From Xestospongia muta (taxonomy: Eukaryota; Porifera; Demospongiae; Haplosclerida; Petrosiidae), in the NCBI GenBank assembly GCA_963693285.1, contig OY848927.1, forward strand, positions 3,958,643 through 4,022,642: a DNA stretch of 64,000 nt. The letters run 5' to 3'. How positions within the stretch are numbered: the first letter of the stretch is position 1; each line of letters starts with the position of its first letter. Below the pieces are notes generated by a model. It was not told where the DNA came from. It ran no database searches and saw only the letters and a list, made by a program, of their open reading frames with translations. The position numbers and the translations under genes are program-made. Of the stretch, positions 1-11,400 are shown piece by piece.

Positions 1-682
1 AATGTAGATCTTATGAAATATGAATAATTTAACTAGCTTATGTGGCTAAACATGACCAGTTATTGTAAGTAATAATAACAGTAACCATGTTGACAATAAA
101 CACTGTATTATTTGCGCAGTCAAACATTCACTTACAATTGTTTACCAAGTCTTAATATAGTTCTTGGACTAGATATGTGATGTCTATACTACTACTAACT
201 ATATTATGTTGAAAATTGGAAGTCTGCAAATATAAAATGAAGACTTGTATGTTTTGATGTTGTCTTTCACACTGTCAATTTGATAATTACATGTACACAT
301 ACAGTGTTTGATGAGAGTAATGTAATAAATATCTACCAATAGGTATTAAGTTTGATGTTAATTTTTCTTTCATTTCAATATCTTCATCAGGTCTATAGAT
401 AGACAGTGTATGAGTTAACACAACAGAAATATGACAACTTACCTACTATCTGTTTGATCTTAATCTTTAGTAGCAACTAGTCTCTATCAAGATTATATGT
501 TAATATTGCTGAATTTCATGAATTTCTGTTGTGTATAAATTGTAAGACATTACCAAAGAAACAGAGTATCACTAAAGATAATAATAATTATACCTACAAG
601 TACACTCAGTTTAGTGATAGAAATAGTATAAGACATGATCAGTAAAGAATATATATGTAATATATATATAGAGAGAGAGTAC
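1..682. other. Intergenic segment, left part of a higher-order repeat
   Basis: No gene is supported here. The segment from position 1 matches the stretch starting near 20921 almost base for base. In that second copy the sequence lies just upstream of the start codon of RPTP-3 (20833). By analogy, the start codon of a further minus-strand RPTP gene should lie about 90 bp left of the window. The region is AT-rich with short TA and GA runs near 655-680. Confidence 0.7.
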
Positions 683-894
683 CTTTTACTAATTCCATTA
701 TCACTCAGTGTTGGTTCTGTGGCTGGTCTACTCAGCTTTGTTTCTGTTTTTGACAAATTCAGTACTGGTTCCATTGTTAGTGTTGGATTTATAACATTTG
801 TCAATGTACTCATTGTTGACACATAACAAGGAGGAGGCAGATTTAGTAATGACATTGTTTTTTTCTTAACAGAGCCTTCCTTTCTAATCTTCAA
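683..894 (-). pseudogene. Relic or alternative first exon, copy A (70-codon open frame)
   Basis: A 212-bp open stretch starts at ATG 894 (second in-frame ATG at 855) and runs to a good splice donor (AAAAG|GTACTC) at 683. The encoded 70 residues are basic at the start and then Thr/Ser/Pro-rich. There is no hydrophobic signal core. The sequence around and upstream of ATG 855 is similar to the start-codon region of RPTP-3 (20820-20900), so this looks like a decayed or repurposed duplicate of an RPTP 5' end. The donor is in phase 2, unlike the phase-1 first exons of the array, so it cannot join their second exons in frame. A nearly identical 212-bp copy sits at 21596-21807. It could instead be an untranslated alternative exon or a small lineage-specific gene. 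Confidence 0.4.
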
Positions 895-1375
895 TGTGTG
901 GCCAACATTGTATTAAACATGGTATGTTTCATTGTCCATACTACAACCAACTATATCATATTGAAATTGGAAGTCTGTAAAATATCATCACACTGATAAC
1001 TAGTACACTAAAGGTAAGCCATTTGTGACTATGTACACTAAGGAAAGATAAGAATAGCTAGGACATATGTAGATATAAATATACACATAGGTAGTACTAC
1101 TGTCTGCCCACCTGACTGATAAAGATAAAGCATCCACAGTGTAATTATATATATTTTTTACCTATTAAAAGTAACAGGAAAAATGTTCTCTAAAATCTAT
1201 TTAAGCAGCTTAATGAAAGAGAAATTCATGTAAACAAATACATCAGAGTGACATATGTCTCAGTATAACATTTAATATCTAAATCTTCTATTCAAATGAA
1301 AGTAAACATCAATACAAATATAAACTATAAACATAGTTCATTGGTACACTAACTACAATAACTGGTGTACACAAT
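895..1375. other. Intergenic region 3' of RPTP-1
   Basis: This is the spacer between the relic exon and the RPTP-1 stop codon. It carries one copy of the conserved palindromic element (about 1063-1091) and otherwise AT-rich sequence similar to the other array spacers. No open frame is supported. Confidence 0.7.
1063..1091 (-). promoter_or_regulatory. Conserved palindromic spacer element, copy 1
   Basis: Arms of the type CCTATGT / ACATAGG flank an AT-rich core (atataaatata). In this copy the left arm has one change (ACATATGT instead of ACCTATGT). It lies 285 bp beyond the RPTP-1 stop codon on the transcribed strand. Five copies occur in the array, one per spacer. Confidence 0.45.
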
Positions 1376-4300
1376 TTACTGAATTTTGAAATTTGAATAT
1401 GTACAGTTCATTTCTAAGTAAACTTCAATCACATTGTACACTGAACAGTACTGATCCTATAAGTATTATCATATTATTATTATTATAATGGACTAGTACA
1501 TACCAGTGTAGTCACAGCTCCTGGTTTGTTCATTCTAACACCTTTGATCACTTGAAATACATCTATTACACCTTCTGTCTTACACTGTTCTAGAGCAATA
1601 CTTACTGAACAGTATACTCCACAACGACTCACTGTGTCACTAGAAACAGGAAGAGACTAACTATTACTATGTGTACAGTCTATGTACCTGCAGTGTACAA
1701 CTATTGGTCCTCCTCCAATCTTCTGTTGTCTTCTAATGACTTCCTCAATCACTTGGAGAATAGTTTTAGGTTCTCTGACATAACCATCATTAGACCAGTC
1801 CACAACTTGGAATTGGATTACATTATGACTCAAACCCTGTTAATTATAGCAATAGTAATAATTGTCTATTAAACAGTAAATAAACTTACTCTTTTCTTCT
1901 CATTAAGAACACAAAGATTTCTTTGAACAAACCCTCTCTTTACTTCATTACAAATACAATTTACATGATATTCTCCATATTTCATTACATTTGATGTACA
2001 CCAATATTGATAACACATTTCCTGTACAATTTATTTATCTATATATCACTTTATAACTAACCCATACCTCTCCATTCTCTTCTAATTCACATAACATCAC
2101 AATAACAGACACTTTATAATCCATTATCATCTTCCAAAAGTCTCTGGTAGTGTTCTCCATAGGACTCTGAGCTATAATAAATGCTTTCTTCTCACGATAA
2201 CCCTATAATATTGTCTTAATATCTTGTCAGTTAAATTATGACATACATTGACAAATGTAGCATTAATGTAACCATTTGTTTCTTTTAGTGGTACAAGGTT
2301 CTTATCAGCTGCAAAAAACAACAACAACAACAACAACAATAATAAAATACTAATAATAATTAAACTTACATGGTAAGTATTTTTGACTTCTGTTTTTCTT
2401 CATATGACTTTGTGCTGTATCCTGATTAATGTCATCAAGATTTGGTGATAGCTTTGATAGTAACTCAAACTGACACTCAAAACCATTTTTACCACTTTTA
2501 TAATCTCTCTCTTTTAATTTATGGACATCTTCAGAGTACCTATCACTAGATATCTCAGTTTCTCCACAAATAACTGCCTCTAAAATTACATCATGTAAAA
2601 ATACATACTGCTCCTAAAAAAAAGATTGTTAATATCATTGTTTATTTTAAAAGAGTCCACCTACAACTGTCTGCACCATCTTCATTCTCTGTTCTCTAAG
2701 TCTATTGATAATACCAGCAATATCTACTACTCCTTCTTTGCTAGCTTGTTTCAGAGCTATGTCCACAGCAATAAATGTACCAGTACGACCTACACCAGCA
2801 CTACAGTGGACTAAGATGGGACCTTTACTGATGCTCCACTCGTTTGTTGCTCGTTTGTGTAATCTTAACAATGGACTCACATATTCAGGTACACCATGAT
2901 CTGGCCAAGATGTCATATGATATTGGCTCAATTCATGACTTTCATTTAAACCATCAACAGATAACTAGAATATAAACATTATTAAAATGACATAATGATA
3001 TAGCTAACCTCTATTGTAATCCTACGAGTAGTAAAATCTGGTAAAACTTGTTCATCCACTAATGTCACTGTGAAAGGACCATATTCTTTAGCTTTCATAC
3101 AATCTTTTGGCCAATATTGTTCACATTTATTCTTTGATCCTTCCTTTAAGTTGGTTACCATCGCAATAGAACATGGTTTCTCTTGCCAGACTAATCGCCA
3201 AAAATCAATCAATGTTTTTGTCATTGGACCTAAATAAATAGATCTCATTAGAGTACATTTAAAATATTAATTAACTGTTCTACCTTGAATGGCAAGAAAT
3301 TTATTGGCACAAAGGAAGCCCTATTTGGATATAAATAATGTCTATATTATAGAGAAAATAATGAATTAAACTTACATCAATACAACTTGCATTGATGTAA
3401 TCATTTTCATAATTCCCAAAACTCTTTAGAATAATTCTATTATCATCATCTGTTGACAAGTAAGATATCAAGACATCTGTTATTAATAGAAATAAACATA
3501 CACACTGTGATATTTTGGAATCGATTCAAAGGTTTGTTCTTTGAACTAAAACCAACAGTACAAGCTCTATCATTTCCTGTGTACAAGTTCTTTTAAGATA
3601 TAATAAAACAATACAATCAATCTAATATTTAGATTACCTTATATTGTTCATCAAAGGCCTTGTTATCATTAAGATGACAGGTGGTTACATGATCTCCCAA
3701 ATCATTGATGGGAATGGGTAATGTACGAGGGATCTTAGGATTGAAATAAGGTAAAGGAGGTTGTGGTTTCTTTGCTTTCTTTTTAGTATTATTAAGTAAA
3801 CTTGTTTCTATAACTTCATATGTTGATTCTACAGTAACATCCTTTGATCTAATCTCATTATCAGATGTAATTGTAGGTAGAGGTGTTAATGGTTTGAGAG
3901 AAGATTTGACATTTGCATATATAACTTCAGACTTTGTTGATTTTTCTTTCACTACTTCATATTGTGAGTCATCCATTGCTATGTAGAAATACAATGTAAT
4001 TTAGTTGATCAATAGTGTCTTTGTTGTACCTGGTAATGTAGTCACACTATATGGAGGTTCCTTTAGATCAGTGAGAGAAATGTCATTAGATTTTTCTATA
4101 TTGACTTTGTTTTTTCTGATGTATTTTTGATATCTATAAAAATTATTGTGACATAATAATTAGCTAATGTATGTAGTACATGTGTACTTACCCAATGATC
4201 ATCAATATTACAGTAATAATGAGCACAATTAATATTATAATCATTGTAACACTGATACCAGCAGCTAGTCCAGATGTTGATGTAGTAACTGTTTAGATTA

Positions 4301-7300
4301 TATATTAGAATAAATCAAAATTAAACTAGTATATATTGATATAATATTATTATAAACTAACTTGTTGATTGTTCAGGTAGTGTTTTATTAGCAATTACTG
4401 TCCATAGTCCATAACCATTAACAGTGTAACCACGTACACCAAACAGATAACACCTGTTACCTATCAGATCACTTATATTACTTGAACTTGTTGTATTTGA
4501 TTCATTTAAAGTTCTATTGAATCTGATGATATCATTTTCCCCAAATGAACAGTTCTCAGATTGTACTATTCCATAACCAATCTCATAGTGTGTAATGTAA
4601 TACTCCTTAGGAATGTAGTCTGGTAGAGTCCATGATATTAAGGACCATGTTACATCAAATATATATGATAGACTAACATGACCTGGTACTGTAATATACA
4701 GAGATATGAATTACTATTTGATACTTCATATTAAACTAACCATTTCCAATTTCAAAACTCACAGGTTCACTAAAAGGACCCATTCCTATGTCATTTACTC
4801 CAGCTACACTTATATTGTAGATTTTACCTAACACCAGATCACTTGTTAGTATGTAGACTGTAGTACTACTGATATTAAACTGAATATCATCTCTACTTAT
4901 TAGGATAATATAACTAGTGATATGTCCATTACGTTGATAACAATCTATTTGATTCCAGGATATATTATAAAGTGATATGTTGACAGATTCTACTAACAAA
5001 GAAGTAGGAAATCCATTAGGAGCTGAGAAAACAGACATAAACTGGAAAAAAAGATTATTTTAAAGTACCTGTTATTAGTGTTACATTATTTATCATCACT
5101 GGACTAGACTCTCCTAGTATATTAACAGCTCTCACTGTGATGGTATAGTTCATACCACTGAACAATTTTCTTAATATATAACTGAATATTGTAGTGAACT
5201 GATGAGGAGTAACAGAGACCAATGTCACATTAATTGTTGATAACTTAGGACAAGATGGACTATAGGAAATGTTGTAGTATGTTACATAGTTACCATCTTC
5301 ACTATTGGGACTAGTCCAATTCACTCTAATAGTAGTGGTTGAGACATCATTCACTGAGAGACTAGTTACTGGTGTAGGAACTAGACAATCAAATAAAGTC
5401 ACATTGTGTTTATACAAATATCAACTCACCATCAAACCTTAACAATCTTTGTGTATTATTAATTGAAGGAAGATCTTTATATGAGTACACACTCATCTCA
5501 TATGTACTCAATATTAGTCCATTGATTAGAACTTCATCTTCTGTAGTAGATAATATCTTGTTAATACCTACTCTAGTAGTAGAGTTAATGACAATCACAT
5601 ATCCATTAGTCTGTGATGACATAGTCCAGTTGACATTGATACTAGTATCATTTAAAATATATGCCATCACATTAGATGGAGGACCACTGGGAACTAGAAA
5701 GTGGTAAACCTAGTTAAAATGAATAACTAAATTTCACATACCTTGTAATATGACGGTGTCACTGTAGTTCACTCCTTTATACATTGCTATACAGGTAACA
5801 TTAACTGACACTCCCAGTGGATCAGGATACACCAGTAGTATGTTGTTGTATATGAGGAGATCAGAATCAATTAATGTATACATTGAGTTGTGCTCAATCA
5901 CTCCATTCACTAACCAGTAAACATCAGTAGTAGCATTGACAGTAGTTATAATACAATTAATATGATATTGAGTGTTTTGAAGTTCAGTAATGGATGAGGC
6001 AAGTGTCCAATTGATTGATGAAATAACTGAAAAATAACTTGACAATGAGCAAATTTATAGACATTACAATACCTGATGATGTCTGTACACTGATTGCATT
6101 ACTAGCAGGTCCTAGTATATCTTGATAGGCTCTGACTGTGATGTTATATGTTGTTACTGGTATCAGTCCCTTCAGTGTCATCTCATTCTGACTACCTCCC
6201 TTTATCTCTTCTGTCACAGTGTGTGCGTCACTAGTAACATTGACTACATATCCATTAGCATCAGATGGAACAGGTGTCCAACTGACAGTGATAGTGGTAG
6301 CTGTCTTGTTGACCATAGCAGGAGGAGAAGGAGTGAATCCTGGAGCTTAGAAGTTACAAATCATATCATTACTGTAAAATTGACTAGTTAATGTGATCAA
6401 TATATATATATGGTTATACATGCAGCAAATTTTTGATCAAAATGATAAACATTATGTTGTTTTATTATTATTGAATTGATTGTAAATGCTAAAAATTTGA
6501 TGACTTTATTTTTGACAAAATATAGTTTATTTTTAACAAAACATAATGTTTGGCTAGGAGTGTCACTATGGAGTTATGTCAATGGATCAGTTAAAATATT
6601 TATTTTTACAGTATAGCTATAATAGTATATATAATATATATCTATTGTAGTAAAAGTACTTACCAGTTACTGTAAAGTAACGATTTCTTCTAATCTCATC
6701 AACTCTTACATAACATCATCAACTCGTACACAGACAACAGTACTAGCAGGTCCCAGTATATCTTGATATGCTCTGACTGTGATGTCATAACTTGTTGCTG
6801 GTATTAGTCCTTTCATTGTCATCTCATTCTGACTACCTCCTTTGACCTGTTGTGTCACAGTCTGTATGCCACTAGTGACATTGACTACATATCCATCAGC
6901 ATCAGATGGAACAGGTGTCCAACTGACAGTAATAGTGGTAGCTGTCTTATTGACCAAAGTAGGAGGAGAGGGAGTGAATCCTGGAGCTGAGAGGATTAAA
7001 TATGACATCATGTATCTATAGTAGTAAAAGTACTTACCAGTTACTGTAAGATAATGATTTCTTACAATATTATCAACATTTACATAACACCTATGTACAT
7101 GATCACCATTATTGTTTGACTGACTAAATATTCTATTACTGATCTTCTCTGCATACCAAGTAAGAGTAAGTGCACGAAAATTTGTACTGTTACCACTATA
7201 TAGAGTTTGTACTCCACCAATATTACAATTGTATCCATTTTGTGGTGATCCACAATTTAATTGTGTATTGTTATAATACCACTTAAATTCTTGAAAAAAT

Positions 7301-7933
7301 CCACTATATACACAATGAAGTGTGTATTGTTGTGGAACAACTGTCATATTAGAAGGAAACTCAACAACACTGAAGTCTGCGATTACTACATGTTCTATAG
7401 TAAATCAGTAACAAATGAGAGTGTGTACTAGTACAATGAGATACAACTTACTGAATATTTGAACAGTCATGATGTTGGTAGTAGGATCAGTACAATTACT
7501 GGGTAGACAACATTTGAACTCATTGTCATTCTCATTTGATTTATATTCATTAAAGCTTTGTGCATTAGGTCTATATACAGTGATGTTAGCAGAATTATTA
7601 GATTCAATACAGAGAAGAGGATCATTGTTATTGTTGATGTTGCAGTTGACAGGTTGTCCATTAGGATTAACCCACTCTCCTCCAGACAAATTAGAATCAG
7701 GTAACACACACTGAAGATGTGATATATATGGTTGTATGCCTGGTGTGATGTAAATATGATTGATGTAGGAGCCATTAGGATAACAATCTCCATTGAACAT
7801 CAGGTAGATACCTAGAACATTGTTAATAAATGATGTACTACACATCAACTCACTTACCTGAGTCTGGTGGACAGTTACTAATAACTTCACTCACACATAA
7901 CAAGAAGATAGTAGCCAGTAGTAGTACTGACAT
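1376..7933 (-). CDS. RPTP-1: Ig/FN3 receptor tyrosine phosphatase, ectodomain exon disrupted
   Basis: Multi-exon minus-strand gene. Exon 1 (7858-7933) encodes a signal peptide (MSVLLLATIFLLCVSEVIS). Then follow an Ig-like exon with CCLP motif (7452-7811), an Ig exon (7038-7394), a damaged FN3 exon (6664-6986), FN3 (6073-6345), Ig (5742-6026), four FN3 exons (5430-5693, 5069-5380, 4741-5022, 4362-4688) and a transmembrane exon (4192-4288). The cytoplasmic side has a short basic exon, an exon with three ITIM-like tyrosines and a PPLP site (about 3640-3979), D1 (about 3590-2655) and D2 (about 2615-1376). D1 has SWPDHG and HCSAGVGRTG, so it should dephosphorylate phosphotyrosine at the membrane. 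D2 has W-S-N-D and C-S-D-T-V-S-R-C-G and is probably regulatory. All ectodomain exons have phase-1 ends and lengths divisible by three except the damaged one, which is 323 bp with an in-frame TAA at 6706. Skipping that exon would restore the frame. The last exon ends at the TAA at 1376. Confidence 0.85.
2310..2345. repeat. (AAC)n/(AAT)n microsatellite in a D2 intron
   Basis: A run of AAC then AAT triplets lies in the intron between two D2 exons of RPTP-1. The same intron carries shorter or interrupted versions in the other array members (near 9400, 15885, 23235 and 30600), so it is a length-variable marker for telling the copies apart. Confidence 0.8.
6664..6986 (-). pseudogene. Fused FN3/Ig exon with premature stop (in RPTP-1)
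   Basis: The 5' part is a normal FN3 exon beginning at the acceptor near 6986. After the codons for VVCV the sequence changes, without an intron, into the last ~50 bp of an Ig exon (compare RPTP-4, 27320-27370), including its donor at 6664. The junction is out of frame: the FN3 frame hits TAA at 6706, and the exon length (323 bp) is not a multiple of three, unlike its phase-1 neighbours (357, 273 and 285 bp). A deletion in an ancestral Ig-FN3-Ig-FN3 order, as still seen in RPTP-4, explains it. Whether it is skipped, or a weak GT inside the FN3 end is used, cannot be told from the sequence. Confidence 0.75.
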
Positions 7934-8463
7934 TGTCTTAACAAAAGAGCAACTAAAATTATATTCAATGACTCCTGCTGCTAAAATGACTTTTTATTAG
8001 TTCTCCAGAATAACAATTCTAACATAATAACTTTCAGTGCATTATTGTATTAAATAAATAGACAATGTTATGAGTCAAGATGATGTAATTACTTATCATT
8101 AAAATCATCATATTCATCATATTGATAACTGTGTACACTAAGGAAGGATTAGAATAGCTAGGACCTATGTAGATATAAATATACACACATAGGTAGTACT
8201 ACTGTCTGCACACCTGCTATATAAAGATAAATATGTATGTTATTAATTTACTTATATTGAGTAACAGGAAAATGTTTCCTATAGTTTTAACTTTAATAGC
8301 TTAATCAAAAAAAAATTTATGTAAACAAATACATCAGAGTGACATATGTTTCAGTATAACATTTGACTTTTAAATCTTCTATTCAAATAAAAGTAAACAT
8401 CAATACAAATATAAACTGTAAACACAGTTCATTGTTACACTAGAATAAACTGGTGCACACAAT
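7934..8463. other. Spacer between RPTP-1 and RPTP-2
   Basis: This 530-bp AT-rich spacer should hold the RPTP-1 promoter and the RPTP-2 3' end. The 60 bp next to the RPTP-1 start codon are closely similar in RPTP-2 and RPTP-4. One copy of the palindromic spacer element is present (8164-8193). No open frame is supported. Confidence 0.75.
8164..8193 (-). promoter_or_regulatory. Conserved palindromic spacer element, copy 2
   Basis: CCTATGT, an AT-rich core, then ACATAGG; this copy has two extra bases (AC) beside the right arm. It lies 271 bp beyond the RPTP-2 stop and 231 bp upstream of the RPTP-1 start, so it could act in 3' processing of one gene or in the promoter of the other. Confidence 0.5.
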
Positions 8464-11400
8464 TTACTGAACTTTGAAATTTGAATATGTACTGTTCATT
8501 TCTAAGTAAACTTCAATCACATTGTACACTGAACAGTACTGATCCTATAAGTATTATCAAATTATTATTATTATAATGGACTAGTACATACCAGTGTAGT
8601 TACAGCTCCTGGTTTGTTCATTCTAACACCTTTGATCACTTGAAATACATCTATTACACCTTCTGTCTTACACTGTTCTAGAGCAATACTTACTGAACAG
8701 TATACTCCACAACGACTAATTGTATCACTAGAAACAGGAAGAGAGTAACTATGTGTACAATCTATGTACCTGCAGTGTACAACTATTGGTCCTCCTCCAA
8801 TCTTCTGTTGTCTTCTAATGACCTCCTCAATCACTTGGAGAATAGTTTTAGGTTCTCTGACATAACCATCATTAGACCAGTCCACAACTTGGAATTGGAT
8901 CACATTATGACTCAAACCCTGTTAATTATAGCAATAGTAATAATTGTCTATTTACCAGTAAATAAGCTTACTCTTTTCTTCTCATTAAAAACACAAAGAT
9001 TTCTTTGAACAAATCCACTCTTTATTTCATTACAAATACAATTTACATGATATTCTCCATATTTCATTACATTTGATGTACACCAATATTGATAACACAT
9101 TTCCTGTACAATTTATTTATCTATATATCACTTTATAACTAACCCATACCTCTCCATTTTCTTCTAATTCACATAACATAACAATAGCAGACACTTTATG
9201 ATCCATTATCATCTTCCAAAAGTCTCTGGTAGTGTTCTCCATAGGACTCTGAGCTATAATAAATGCTTTCTTCTCACGATAACCCTATAATATTGTCTTA
9301 ATATTTTGTCAGTTAAAATTATGACATACATTGACAAATGTAGCATTAATGTAACCATTTGCTTCTTTCAGAGGTACAAGGTTCTTATCAGCTACAAAAA
9401 TCAACAACATCAAAAACAACAATAATAAAGTAATAATAATAATTAAACTTACATGGTAAGTATTTTTGACTTCTGTTTTTCTTCATATGACTTTGTGCTG
9501 TATCCTGATTAATGTCATCAGGATTTGGTGATAGCTTTGATAGTAACTCAAACTGACACTCAAAACCACTTTTACCACTTTTATAATCTATTTCTTTTAA
9601 TTTACGGACATCTTCAGAGTAGCTATCACTAGATATCTCAGTTTCTCCACAAATAACTGCCTCTAAAATAACATCATGTAAAAAGACATACTGCTCCTAA
9701 ATATAAAAATATTGTTAATATCATTGTTTATTTTAAAAAATCCCCACTTACCACTGTCTGCACCATCTTCATTCTTTGTTCTCTAAGTCTATTGATAATA
9801 CCAGCAATATCTACTACTCCTTCTTTGCTAGCCTGTTTCAGAGCTATGTCCACAGCAATAAATGTACCAGTACGACCTACACCAGCACTACAGTGGACTA
9901 AGATGGGACCTTTACTGATGTTCCACTTGTTTGTTGCTCGTTTGTGTAATCTTAACAATGGAATCACATATTCAGGTACACCATGATCTGGCCAAGATGT
10001 CATATGATATTGGCTCAATTCATGACTTTCATTTAAACCATCAACAGATAACTAGAATATAAACATTATTAAAATGACATAATGATATAGCTAACCTCTA
10101 TTGTAATCCTACGAGTAGTAAAATCTGGTAAAACTTGTTCATCCACTAATGTCACTGTGAAAGGACCATATTCTTTAGCTTTCATACAATCTTTTGGCCA
10201 ATATTGTTCACATTTATTCTTTGAACCTTCCTTTAAGTTGGTTACCATCGCAATAGAACATGGTTTCTCTTGCCAAACTAATCGCCAAAAATCAATCAAT
10301 GTTTTTGTCATTGGACCTAGAAAAGTAGATCTCATTAGAGCACATTTAAAATTATTACTAAACTGTTCTACCTTGTATGGCAAGAAATTTTTTGGCACAA
10401 AGGAAGCCCTATTTGGATATAAATAATGTCTATATTATAGAGAAAATAATGAATTAAACTTACATCAATATGACTTGCATTGATGTAATCATTTTCATAA
10501 TTCCCAAAACTCTTTAGAATAATTCTATTATCATCATCTGTTGACAAGTAAGACATCAAGACATCTGTTATTAATAGAAATAAACATACACACTGTGATA
10601 TTTTGGAATCGATTCAAAGGTTTGTTCTTTGAACTAAAACCAACAGTACAAGCTCTGTCATTTCCTGTGTACAAGTTCTTTTAACATATAATAAAACAAT
10701 ATACAATCAATTTAATATTTAGATTACCTTATATTGTTCATCAAAGGTCTTGTTATCATTAAGATGACAAGTGGTCACATGATATCCCAAATCATTGATG
10801 GGAATGGGTAATGTACGAGGGATCTTAGGGTTGAAATAAAGTAAAGGAGGTTGAGGTTTTTTTGCTTTCTTTTTAGTATTATTAAGTAAACTTGTTTCTA
10901 TAACTTCATATGTTGATTCTACAGTAAACTCCTTTGATCTAATCTCATTATCAGATGTAATTGTAGGTAGAGATGTTAATGGTTTGAAAGAAGATTTGAC
11001 ATTTGCATATACAACTTCAGACTTTGTTGCTTTTTCTTTCATTACTTCATATTGTGAGTCATCTATTGCTGTGTAAAAATACAATATAGTTTAGTTGATC
11101 TATAGTGTCTTTGTTGTACCTGGTAATGTAGTCACACTATATGTAGGTTCCTTTAGATCAGTGAGAGAGATTTCAGTAGATTTTTCTATATTGGACTTGT
11201 TTTTTCTGATGTATTTTTGATATCTATAAAAATTATTGTGACATATAATTAGCTAATATATGTAGTGCATGTGTACTTACCCAATGATCATCAATGTTAC
11301 AGCAATAATGAGCACAATTAATATTGTAATCATTGTAACACTGATACCAGCAGCTAGTCCAGATGATGATGTAGTAACTGTTTAGATTAGATATTAAATA

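Noticed and set aside
1669..1872. Recurring plus-strand frame of 66-80 codons (also 8751, 15239, 22550, 29953)
   Set aside because: Antisense to the D2 exon and its intron; no splice or start context of its own.
2705..2899. 64-codon plus-strand frame recurring in several array genes (also 9792, 16275, 23629)
   Set aside because: It is exactly antisense to the catalytic D1 exon and is conserved only because that exon is conserved.
3283..3330. Apparent stop codons in the short PTP D1 exon of the RPTP genes
   Set aside because: They occur only in the wrong frame. Spliced in the frame set by the flanking exons, the segment reads GFLCANKFLAIQG, the normal PTP motif before the next exon.
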